Shown: in pieces, positions 34,543 through 44,665 of the stretch
Layout of the letters: each line of letters begins with the position of its first letter
Numbering within the stretch: the stretch's first letter is position 1
The notes under the pieces: generated by a model
What the model was told of the DNA's origin: nothing
Seen by the model: only the letters and a program-made list of their open reading frames with translations
Databases searched by the model: none
Source: Saccharum officinarum
Lineage: Eukaryota; Streptophyta; Magnoliopsida; Poales; Poaceae
DNA length: 64,000 nt
Direction of reading: 5' to 3'
NCBI GenBank assembly: GCA_020631735.1
Contig: CM036223.1
Span: 10,454,191-10,518,190, forward strand
Position numbers and translations under genes: made by a program

Positions 34543-34865
34543 GTATCTTCCCAAGGAAGCTATGCACCCCTTCGTACTCGTCACGGGGTCCAATGAGGAA
34601 TGAATCATCGCTGCGCGCGGCGCTGCACAGCTCCCTTCCCTCTTCTGCTCGAGGAGGATGCAGGGCCTGCTCAAGCCACATTGGGTCCGTATCCCGACCG
34701 ATGTCAACCACCACGCGACTGATAGGTCTAGCCCTTGGTCAAGGCTCACCGGTACCGGCTTTTCACTCGTAACAATGACTTGGAAACTGAGTTGCCGCGG
34801 AAACCGACATGCTCGACATGGTTGCCTAGGACGGGACAGACCACGGAGCCAATGAGAAATGACTG
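34543..34865. other. Unassigned GC-rich sequence
   Basis: Overlapping frames exist on both strands with no recognisable family. It may be the remnant of the element that hosted the TRIM-like array. Confidence 0.25.
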
Positions 34866-34909
34866 ACATGACCTGGAGCAGGCCCATTGGCACGGTCCAG
34901 GTGCCGAGG

Positions 34910-34987
34910 ACATCCTCCACTATTACCCGCTGGCAAAGACGCAACAAAAAAAGGCCAAGTTGCCTAGTCGTAGTCGGGCGGCGACCG
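34910..34987 (+). mobile_element. TRIM-like internal segment, truncated
   Basis: GAGGACATCCTCCACTATTA through GTCGGGCGGCGACCG matches the internal part of the downstream tandem units, so a further unit began upstream and was lost. Confidence 0.5.
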
Positions 34988-35856
34988 TGTGAGCCTCTGA
35001 ATAATCCCATCTTGCGTAGCTTGGGAGGAGAAAGTCACCTTAAAAGAGAGAGTCACCCTTCCCCTATCGGACTAGTCTTTTAGGGACATTGAATCTTTTC
35101 CCCGAGTGGGTGTGCATAAGAACTGTTGGGGTCCGAACAACCTTAATTTGTTGGGCCTCGGTCAACCCTACCTGGGCGGGATGTATCATTTGGTATCAGA
35201 GCTGGACCCTTGTTTAAGGGGTGGGAATGATGAGGACATCTTCTACTATTACACGCTGGCAAAGACGCAACAAAAAAAGGGCCAAGTGGCCTAGTTGTAG
35301 TCGGGCGGCGATCGTGTGAGCCTCTGAATAATTCCACCTTACTTAGCTTGGGAGGAGGAAGCCACCTTAAAAGAGAGAGCCACTGTTCCTCTATCAGACT
35401 AGTCTTTTAGGGACATTGAGTCTTTCCCTGAGTGGGTGTGCATAAGAACTGTTGGGGTCTAGGCAACCTTAATTTATTAGGTCTCGGCCAACCAATCTGG
35501 GTCGGATGCATCATTTGGTATCAGAGCTGGGCCCTTGTTTAAGGGGGTGGTTATGATGAGAACATCCTCCACTATTACCCGCTGGCAAAGACGCAACCAA
35601 AAAAGGTCAAGTGGCCTAGTTGTAGTCGGGCAGCGACCGTGTGAGCCTCTGAATAATCCCACCATGCTTAGTTTGGGAGGAGGAAGCCACCTTAAAAGAG
35701 AGAGCCACCCTTCCCCTATCGGACTAGTCTTTTAGGGATATTGGGTCTTTCCCCGAGTGGGTGTGCATAAGAACTATTGGGGTCCGGACAACCTTAATTT
35801 ATTAGGCCTCGGCCAACCCTACCTGGGCCGGATGTATCATTTGGTATCAGAGCTGG
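34988..35856 (+). mobile_element. Tandem TRIM-like array, three LTRs, ~326-bp period
   Basis: Three ~200-bp repeats (34988-35188, 35315-35513, 35640-35839), each starting TGTGAGCC and ending TCA, are separated by ~126-bp non-coding spacers. Each spacer begins TTTGGTATCAGAGCTGG, which contains the exact plant tRNA-Met primer-binding site TGGTATCAGAGC. Short terminal repeats, a primer-binding site and no coding capacity fit a terminal-repeat retrotransposon in miniature. The third spacer is cut after 17 bases by the Copia element. Confidence 0.65.
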
Positions 35857-36629
35857 TGAAAGTACCTAGTTTGGTTTTGGCTAATTGATGAAACCTAGGA
35901 CTAACCTTTGTATCTAAGTGGATGATTTAGATAAAGGTGGTCATTGCATATGAGACATGACATTGACTCATGTGACCAAGATGATGAAGACCAAGATGAG
36001 GCTTGGCTCGATGGACCGGTTGTGAAGGTGAAGGGCAAGTCGAGGCTTCGAAGCGAAGGACCATGCGATGGTGAAGCTTGAGCAAGACTTGGCGCCGACG
36101 GACCAATGCAACGGTGAAGAGCAAGTGAAGTCAAGGTCGATGGATCGAGACGGTCATGTGATGATATGAAGTGGATCATATCATTTGGAGAAACAAAATG
36201 GGCTCAAGGCAAAGGTATAATCATAGGGCCATTTTGTTTTACACTCAAGACACCATAGAGGGTGTGAGTGGTTTAGGATCGATAGCCGAACTATTAAGAG
36301 GGGAAGTCTTATCGGTTATTCGATGCACGGGTGCCACTAGGTGAATTCATGAAGTGCATTGCATGTAGGGCCTAGTGAGCTAATTGGAAAACCTTTGAAA
36401 ATGATTGAGAAAAAGCTAACACACAAGCACATGGAGATGTACACTTGATGGTGTTGGCACATTTGCAAAGGTGGCGTTGGTCGCGCTGTGGTTTGTGGGT
36501 AGAGAGGGGTTTGGGTTCCTCTCTCCCTCCCACCGAGCGTGTGAGCGCGGGATTCAGGCGATTTCGGGGAAATGAAATGCCTATTTTCCACTACGCCGGA
36601 AGTCGGAAAAGAAACGGAGGCGAACGGGG

Positions 36630-37180
36630 TCACTGAGGTGACCGGACGCTGCACCGGACGCGGTCACGGTGTGACCGGACGCGTCCGGTCAGTACAGCGC
36701 GGTATCGGGCGCGCGGGCTAGGGTTTGCAACCGGCGCGTCCGATCACTCGCGGGACCGGCGCGTCCGGTCAAGTGCCCAGAAGGAACTGCGGTTCGCAAG
36801 GACGATCGGACGCGGGGCGCGTCCGGTCACACGCGATCGGACGCGTCCGATCGTCGAGGGAGCTTACTGGACTCCGACCGGACGCTGGCACTGTCGCGTC
36901 CGGTCGTTGCGAGGAGCGCGTTCGGTCGTTGTTTCGCGGGCGCGGGTGCTGTGCGGATCGGCGCGTCCGGTCGTTGCTTCGCGCGCGCGGTGCTGTGCGA
37001 CCAGCGCGTCCGGTCGGTTGAGCAGCGCGTCCGGTCATAGCGTTTGACCGTTGGCGCGCAGTGACCGTTGGAGGATCTAACGGTCGCATTTGAAATTTGA
37101 GGGACACGTGGACGTCGCAGGGCGACCGGACGCGGTTGAGCGCGTCCGGTCAGTTTCGACCGGCGCGTCCGGTCGTCCCG
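36630..37180. repeat. CpG-rich GCGTCCGGTC repeat block in Copia LTR
   Basis: About a dozen copies of GCGTCCGGTC and about seven of its reverse complement GACCGGACGC are irregularly spaced just upstream of the TATA box. Repeated palindromic CpG-rich motifs in the LTR are a known trait of plant Sireviruses. The 3' LTR copy lies at 45440-45990. Confidence 0.85.
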
Positions 37181-37227
37181 AAAAAACGGTCAGTGGAGTG
37201 GCAACGGCTCTATTTGTTTGGGGTGCT

Positions 37228-37235
37228 TATAAATA
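37228..37235 (+). promoter_or_regulatory. TATA box of Copia LTR
   Basis: TATAAATA follows the GC-rich block and precedes a leader. The same site is at 46031-46038 in the 3' LTR. Confidence 0.7.
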
Positions 37236-38159
37236 CTCGTTGGCCGGCCCTTGGGGAGGTCTCTTGGCATTTCTAACACTCTTGTGCATCCTTTGAGCTA
37301 GAGCTACTCCTCCCACTCATCTCTCTTGCTTGATTGCAAATCAAAAGTGAGATTGAGTGATCCCAAAGTGCATTGCATAGCTTGAGGGCATCTAGTGGCA
37401 CTTGTGGGTGGTTTAGCCGGTGGATTTCTTGTTACTCTTGGAGTGTACCGCTCCTAGCCGGCTTGGAGATTGTTGGAGGCGTTGGCAAGAGAAGGTGATT
37501 GTTCTTGGCCACCTCCGGTTGTTTGTAAGAGGTTCTTGTGCTTTCCTCGGCGGGACGCCAAAAGCAACTCTATTGGATTGCGCGTGTCATTGAGTTACCT
37601 CACTTGAGAGTGGTGTCTTGCGGTGCCTTGCGGGGCGTGCCTTGAGGGGCAAGTGACTTGAGGGTCACACCGAGGAACCATCTAAGTGTTGGTCGACACA
37701 ACCGGTGACGTAGCTTGTCGGTGCACAAGTGAACACCGGGTGAACAAAAATATTGTGTCTCTTGTCTCCCGATGATTGGTCTACATATTGTGTTGTTGTC
37801 AATATTAATTGATTGTATATCATCTTGGTGATTGGCAACATCTTCACTCCACCGTCGGTATAAGATTCACAATCCTCTCTCTCGCATTTACTTTTACTAG
37901 ATTATCTTGTGTAGCTCTAGTGGTAGCCTTTTCTAGTAGTTGTTAGCTTGCTCACTAGTGTAAGTTAGTGACTTAGCACTTGTGTGAACTAGAGATCATA
38001 ATCTACTAGACTTGTGGATAGGAGGCTTGCATCACAACCTTTGGCTAAGCAAAACTCGCTTTACGCCGTTTGTTATTCTAACAAGTTTGCTTAGTGGTGC
38101 TTGTAGAATTTTTTTTATAGGCTATTCACCCCCCCTCTAGCCATCTAGGACCTTACAAG

Positions 38160-38171
38160 TGGTATCGGAGC
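38160..38171 (+). promoter_or_regulatory. Primer-binding site, Copia element
   Basis: TGGTATCGGAGC starts two bases after the LTR and differs by one base from the tRNA-Met site TGGTATCAGAGC. Confidence 0.8.
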
Positions 38172-38217
38172 CATGGTCACCGTTTTAATCAAGGCTTAAC
38201 ATCCTTCGGTGTGAAAA

Positions 38218-40260
38218 ATGGCTCAAATTATGTTCAATCATGTTGGGGGCAAGCCACTGTTCTTTGATGGTGTTAGTTCTTTTGCTCATTGGAAGAGAAA
38301 AATGACAATGTACCTTGGTTCTATTCATGAGAGAGTATTGCAAGTCACCGAGAATGATTTTGCTATCATTGATCCCGATCATCTCACTGATGAAGATAGA
38401 GCAAATAGAACATGCAATAGAATGGCTCTCAATACACTTTACAATAATATTGACACAAAAGTATTTGAGGGCATCAAGGATTTGGAATTGGCAAATGAAG
38501 TGGGGACAAGGTTAAGTGAAACATATGAGGGCACTAAGGTTGTAAAGAGTGCCAAGCTATATGGGCTCAAGAGTGAGTTTGAGAACTTCAAGATGAAAGA
38601 AGAAGAAGCAATCTTAGAGATGTTTCATAGATTGCAAGTCATTGTGAATGATCTCAAGAGCTTAGGGCACAAGACTCAAGACCAAGATTTTTGCCACAAG
38701 TTCTTGTTGAGCTTACCTAAAAGATTCAAGATGTTGATCATGATGCTACAAAGAGATGGGCTTGAAACAATGAAGCCCAATGATTTGCTTGGAGAGGTAT
38801 TGACCTTTGACAAGTATGATCAAGATGTTGATGAGAAGGAGGATGAAAAGAAGAAGAAGACCGTGGCATTCAAGGCCACCTCCTCAAAGGGCAAAGCTTC
38901 AATTCAAGAAGAAGATGACAGCGAAGAAGATGAAGAATTGGAAGTTGATGATGAGGCACTTGCTCTAGTTGTCAAAAACATTGGCAAAATGTTTATCAAA
39001 AGAAGAGGCTTCAAAAAGAGAAATGACAATTTCAAGAGCAATGAGCAACAAAGGAAGTGCTTCAATTGTGATAGCACCGAACATCTTCAAGCCGAATGTC
39101 CCTATGACAAGAAGAAGAACAACAAGAGGGGCAAGTTTGAGAAGAAGAAGAGAGAGGCCAAGATGACATTCAAGAAAGGCAAAAATGGTGCCTATGTGAT
39201 CACTTGGGAAAGTGATGATGAGGAAGAAGAAGAAGAATCATCCAACAAGGCTTTTGCTTCCATTGCTATCAACAAGAAGCCATCACTATTTGATTCATCC
39301 TCTTCATGCTTCATGGCTAAAGAAGCTAAGGTATTATATGATGAGAGTGATGATGAAAGTGAAATGGAATATGCTCATGATAGTGATAATGATAATGAAA
39401 ATAATGATGATGAACCAACTAAAGAACAACTATATGACTTGATGCAACAAACTAGAGACATAGCTATTGCCAAGAACAAGGAGTGTAAGAAGCTTTCAAT
39501 GAAAGTAGCAATACTTGAGAAAGTTCTTAGTGAGCTTAAGACCACTCATGAGAGTCTAGTGGAAGACCATGAGGATCTTGGTAAGGCTCATTTCAAGCTT
39601 GAAAAGGCTCACTCATTGCTACTTGAGCAACAAGAAAAGAAGGAGGTTGTTGTATCATGTGATATAGGTGTTACATGTGATATAATTGATGAATCCTTTA
39701 ATGAACCTATCATCATGTCAAATGCTAACCCTTCTTGTAGCTCTTCATCCACCACCACCAACTCTACCTCTACTACTAGTGATGGTTTCACTTGTGATGC
39801 CTCACTAATGGTTGAGAATGAGACTCTCAAGAGAGAGGTGGATGAGCTCACTCACGCCCTAGGCAAGGCCTATGGTGGTGAGGCCCGCTTGCTTAAGTGC
39901 TTGGGTAGCCAAAGGTTCTCTCTTAACAAAGAGGGATTGGGCTACACCCCCAAGAAAGGCAAGTCGGCCTTTGCAACTCCAAAGCCTAGCTTTGTGAAGG
40001 GCAATGGTCGGTTTTGCAATAGATGCAAGCAAGTTGGGCACCTAGAGCATAATTGCAATAAAAAGAACCAAAGCAAGAACCTTGTTAATGCTATACCTTT
40101 TGATTCTTGCTATGTGCTTACCAAGGGTGTGAAGGGTGTGCAAGCTAAGTTTGTTGGTACACCAATTGTGGGCCCAAAGAAGAAGGCTATTTGGGTACCA
40201 AAGAGCTTAGTTACTAACCTACAAGGACCCAAGCAAAAATGGGTACCTAAGCTTCATTGA
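38218..40260 (+). CDS. gag: Copia gag polyprotein
   Basis: An intact 680-residue frame from the ATG 46 bases after the primer-binding site. Residues 10-200 resemble the UBN2/gag domain of plant Copia elements (FDGVSSFAHWKRKM near the start). An acidic, lysine-rich linker follows. There are two CCHC-type knuckles: CFNCDSTEHLQAEC at about residue 281 and CNRCKQVGHLEHNC at about 600. Gag forms the particle that packages element RNA in the cytoplasm. The long gag with a coiled-coil-like segment between the knuckles (about 400-480) fits Sireviruses. It ends with TGA at 40258-40260, and pol is in another frame. Confidence 0.9.
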   Translation: MAQIMFNHVGGKPLFFDGVSSFAHWKRKMTMYLGSIHERVLQVTENDFAIIDPDHLTDEDRANRTCNRMALNTLYNNIDTKVFEGIKDLELANEVGTRLSETYEGTKVVKSAKLYGLKSEFENFKMKEEEAILEMFHRLQVIVNDLKSLGHKTQDQDFCHKFLLSLPKRFKMLIMMLQRDGLETMKPNDLLGEVLTFDKYDQDVDEKEDEKKKKTVAFKATSSKGKASIQEEDDSEEDEELEVDDEALALVVKNIGKMFIKRRGFKKRNDNFKSNEQQRKCFNCDSTEHLQAECPYDKKKNNKRGKFEKKKREAKMTFKKGKNGAYVITWESDDEEEEEESSNKAFASIAINKKPSLFDSSSSCFMAKEAKVLYDESDDESEMEYAHDSDNDNENNDDEPTKEQLYDLMQQTRDIAIAKNKECKKLSMKVAILEKVLSELKTTHESLVEDHEDLGKAHFKLEKAHSLLLEQQEKKEVVVSCDIGVTCDIIDESFNEPIIMSNANPSCSSSSTTTNSTSTTSDGFTCDASLMVENETLKREVDELTHALGKAYGGEARLLKCLGSQRFSLNKEGLGYTPKKGKSAFATPKPSFVKGNGRFCNRCKQVGHLEHNCNKKNQSKNLVNAIPFDSCYVLTKGVKGVQAKFVGTPIVGPKKKAIWVPKSLVTNLQGPKQKWVPKLH

Positions 40261-40271
40261 TTTGCTTGTAG

Positions 40272-43200
40272 GTCAATTACAAAGCCGGAGGAAGGCATTG
40301 GATTATTGATAGTGGGTGCACTCAACACATGACCGGTACATCAAGAATGTTTGATTCATTCAATGACAATGATAGTGGTGTTGATTCTATCACATTTGGC
40401 AATAACAAGAAAGGCAAGGTTATTGGCTTGGGCAAGATTGCAATATCAAATGATATGAGTATCTCCAATGTGTTGCTAGTTGAAAGTTTGGATTTCAATC
40501 TTCTATCCGTGGCACAAATATGTGATCTAGGCTACAAATGCATCTTTGGGGTTGATGATGTGGAAGTTATTAGTGTGGATGGTTCAAATGTGGCATTCAA
40601 GGGCTTTAGATATGAGAATCTCTACCTAGTTGACTTCAATGCTAGAGAAACTTCTTTGACAACTTGCTTAGTCTCCAAATCAAGCATGGGTTGGCTTTGG
40701 CATAGAAGGCTTGGTCATGTTGGCATGAAACAATTGAAGAAGCTTACAACTCACAATCTTGTCAATGGTTTGAAAGATGTTGAATTTGAGAAGAATAAGC
40801 TTTGTAGTGCATGTCAAGCCGGGAAGCAAGTTGGAAGCTCACATCCAAAGAAGAGTACAATGAGCACATGCAAAGCATTTGAGTTGATGCACATGGATCT
40901 ATTTGGACCAACAACATATACAAGCATAGGCGGCAACAAGTATGGCTTTGTCATAGTGGATGACTTCACAAGATTCACATGGGTATTCTTTCTTAGTGAC
41001 AAAAGTGAAGTGTTTGACACCTTCAAGACATTTCTCACTAGAGTTCACAATGAGTTTGAGATTAGAATCAAGAAAGTGAGAAGTGACAATGGAAGTGAGT
41101 TCAAGAATACAAGAATTGAAGAACTTTGTGATCATTATGGTATTGGACATCAATTCTCGGCCAAGTACACTCCACAATCAAATGGCCTAGTTGAGAGGAA
41201 GAATAGAACATTGCTTGATATGGCTAGATCAATGCTTCATGAGTACAATGTGAGTCAATCATTTTGGGATGAAGCAATCAATACCGCTTGCTACTACATC
41301 AATAGATTATATTGTCATCCATTGCTAGAGAAGACCCCATATGAGTTACTTCATGGAAGAAAGCCCAATATTTCTTACTTTAGGGTGTTTGGTTGCAAAT
41401 GCTATATCTTGAAGAAGGGCACTAGATTGGGAAAGTTTGACAAAAGATGTGATGAGGGGTTCCTACTTGGTTATTCAACTACAAGCAAAGCTTATAGAGT
41501 TTGGAACAACTCAAGTGGCATTCTAGAAGAAGTCCATGATGTGCAATTTGATGAAACCAATGGGTCACAAGATGAAGAAGAGAATCTAGATGATGTTGGT
41601 GGAACTCAATTGGTGGAAGCAATGAAGAACATGGACATTGGGGACATTAGAGCAAAGCAAGTAATTGATATTCAAGATGATGATAAAGATCAAGTGCTCA
41701 ATTCACCAAACAAGCTAGTTAGTGACTCTCAAGTGCAAAGTTATGGTGCTAGTTCTTCTCATCAAGATACATCAAGTGATCAACCAAGCTCAAGCAATCA
41801 AGTGCAAGTACTCCAACCACAACATGTTTCAAGAGATCACCCCATTAATAGTATTATTGGTGATATTAGAAGTGGTGTGCAAACAAGATCAAGATTGACT
41901 ATGTTTTGTGAGCATGCATCATTTGTGTCAACCATAGAACCAAAGAAGATAGAAGAAGCTTTGAGGGATGCCGATTGGATCATGGCTATGCAAGAAGAGT
42001 TTAACAATTTCACAAGAAATGATGTTTGGGAGTTGGTAGAAAGGCCAAATGACTACAATGTGATTGGAACCAAGTGGGTGTTCAAAAACAAGCAAGATCA
42101 AGATGGCATTGTAGTGAGAAACAAAGCAAGACTAGTTGCTCAAGGTTACACTCAAGTTGAAGGTCTTGACTATGATGAGACATATGCTCCCGTGGCAAGA
42201 TTGGAGGCAATAAGGATTCTATTGGCTTATGCTTGTGCACACAACATCAAACTATATCAAATGGATGTCAAAAGTGCATTTCTCAATGGGATCATCAATG
42301 AGTTAGTATTTGTTGAGCAACCGCCCGGATTTGAAGATGACAAGAAACCCAACCATGTCTACAAGTTGAAGAAGGCTTTATATGGCTTAAAGCAAGCACC
42401 TAGAGCATGGTATGAGAGGCTAAGGGATTTCCTTCTCTCTAAGGGATTCAAAATGGGCAAGGTTGATACTACTCTATTCACCAAGAAGATTGGAAATGAT
42501 CTATTCATAGTGCAAATATATGTTGATGACATCATCTTTGGATCAACCGATCAAGCTTATTGTGAAGAATTTGGTGCTATGATGGCCAAAGAGTTTGAAA
42601 TGTCTATGATTGGTGAACTTAGCTACTTCCTTGGTCTCCAAGTCAAGCAATTGAAGAATGGAACATTTGTGAGTCAAGGGAAATACATAAGGGACATGTT
42701 GAAGAAGTTTGGAATGCAAGATGCAAAGCCAATTTCAACTCCAATGGGCACAAATGGCAATTTGGATAGTGATCTTGATGGCAAAATGGTGAATCAAAAG
42801 GAATATCGGTCTTTGATTGGAAGTCTACTCTATGTCACCGCATCAAGGCCGGATGTCATGTTTAGTGTTTGCATGTGTGCTAGATATCAAGCCTCACCTA
42901 GAGAAAGTCATCTCACGGCGGCAAAAAGAATATTGAGGTACTTGAAGCAAACAAGAAATGTTGGACTATGGTATCCCAAGGGGTCAAAGTTTGAATTGAT
43001 TGGATATTCGGACTCCGACTATGGGGGTTGCAAGATCAATAGGAAAGCACAAGTGGCACATGTCAATTACTTGGAAGATCACTTGTGTCATGGTCCTCAA
43101 AGAAACAAAATAGTGTGGCAATCTCTACCGCCGAAGCCGAATATGTGAGTGCGGGGAGTTGTTGTGCACAATTGCTATGGATGAAATCAACTTTGAAGGA

Positions 43201-43471
43201 TTATGGCCTCAACTTCAAGAATGTGCCGTTGCTATGTGATAATGAGAGTGCAATCAAGATGATACAAAACCCGGTTCAACATGGAAGAACAAAGCATATT
43301 GACATAAGACATCATTTCATTAGAGATCATCAACAAAAGGGAGATATTGCCATTGAAAGTGTTGGCACCGATGATCAACTTGCCGATATTCTCACTAAGC
43401 CACTTGATGAAAAGAGGTTTTGCAAGCTAAGGAATGAATTGAACATTCTTGATTTCTCAAACATGAGTTGA
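40272..43471 (+). pseudogene. pol: Copia pol polyprotein, one late frameshift
   Basis: The frame is open from 40272, with the first ATG at 40329. Order is Copia-type: protease (DSGCTQHMTG), integrase (HRRLGH, CSACQAGK, then MDLFGP, VRSDNGSEF and the Glu of NGLVERKNR), RT (TKWVFK, MDVKSAFLNG, YVDDIIFG) and RNase H (SDSDYGG, TAEAEYVSAG). Integrase keeps its D, D and E. In the RNase H domain an A-run near 43045 is one base short relative to the expected frame. The first frame therefore runs on to a false stop at 43146-43148 while the domain continues in the next frame to TGA at 43469-43471. Otherwise it is intact. The frameshift could be real or a sequencing error. Pol follows gag in the -1 frame after a stop, so expression needs recoding or a separate start. 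Confidence 0.9.
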
Positions 43472-44665
43472 ATGCACCCCACCCACTTATTGACATGCCT
43501 CTCCTTCGACATTGCAAGGTAAAATTGATTGACATGTCTTTCATCCTATGCTAAGGACTTGCTAGAGCATGTAGACATAATAAGTGGTATGCATGAGCAT
43601 TCATGATAAATCAAATGAATTTGATGGATATATGTTACCACTATTGCTTCTATGCTTATTTTGATCTAGTGGTGGCATATGACATGTTTGTGAGCTTGTA
43701 AACCTAGTGTTGAATCTAGAAGATTTGCTATAAGTGTTTAATTCAACATAGGCAAGATAACCCTTATTTTGAGGAGTGAAGAAGCTTGTCTTTGGTTCAA
43801 ATCGAATTAAATATCTTTGGCAAGTATTCTAGGTTAAACCAAATTTGATAAATTTTTTAACCTTACATGTGGTATCGAATTAATTTCAATCTACTCCATC
43901 AAACACTTTTCCTTCTCTCCACAATTTGATCCCTTTTTGGGTAAGTTGTTGACAAAGGGGGAGAGAAAAAGATGATTCAACTTGATAAAGGGGTAAATAA
44001 AATTTATGATGAGAAAAAGATGATTCAACTTGATAAAGGGGTAAATAAAATTTGTTGATGCACACAAGTAGGGGGAGCAAGCTCATAAACAAAGTTGTTG
44101 CATTTGTTTGTGCATTCTCATATGACTTGCTCATTGCACATGTATTTAAATTCAATATACATGCTTGTGTGGTGCAATGCTAGTATAGAAATTGGATGAT
44201 GAAATGATCTACTAGCATGCATAGGAATAGTTTACATGTGGTATCTAGACTTGCCTAAAGCTTTACAAGTGGTTAGCTTTACAAGTGGTCCAAGAACCTT
44301 TACATATAATGTTGATCTCACGGGGTTCTTGAGTTTTGATGGATGTCTAGTTACTTCATGATGCTAAGGATGGTGTAAAAGGCAACTCCGATTGGTATCA
44401 CGCTTCAAAGGTCCATTTCTTACACCATAGCATCATTTTGGTAGAATTACTCTCCCAACATTTCTATCCATGCATATGTGCAAAGCTTTCAATCCAAACT
44501 CTATGCACATATGTAGGGGGAGCTAATGCTACCAAAACCGAGCTTGTGATAATTGTCCAAACTTTACTTATGAGCAAAATGATTGGACAAGTATGACAAG
44601 TTTAAAACTTTTATTATCAAATCATCTTTGTGAGGGTTGTCATCAATTACCAAAAAGGGGGAGAT
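43472..44665 (+). mobile_element. Copia post-pol region with repeated polypurine tracts
   Basis: Non-coding, with several GGGGGAG tracts (near 43957, 44071, 44515 and the functional one at 44655-44663). Multiple polypurine-like tracts before the 3' LTR are reported for Sireviruses. A 48-bp tandem duplication (units starting 43963 and 44011, phrase GATGATTCAACTTGATAAAG) lies beside the first tract. No envelope-like frame is visible. Confidence 0.75.

Larger units (their letters stand above)
35857..38157 (+). mobile_element. Copia (Sirevirus-like) 5' LTR
   Basis: 2,301 bp, starting TGAAAGTACC and ending CCTTACA. It contains a CpG-rich repeat block (36630-37180), a TATA box at 37228-37235 and a transcribed-looking region after it. 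By eye it differs from the 3' LTR by about fifteen substitutions plus a few small indels, which indicates a recent insertion. Confidence 0.92.

Noticed and set aside
36630..37180. CRISPR-like array
   Set aside because: Short repeats are irregularly spaced and in both orientations inside an LTR of a plant element. There are no uniform spacers or cas genes.
36725..37296. Arg/Gly-rich frames in the Copia LTR
   Set aside because: They are products of the GCGTCCGGTC repeats. The two LTRs differ in frame.
40258..40271. Programmed stop readthrough between Copia gag and pol
   Set aside because: Pol is in a different frame from gag and its own frame has a TAG at 40269, so simple readthrough would not enter pol. 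A frameshift signal is not identifiable by eye.
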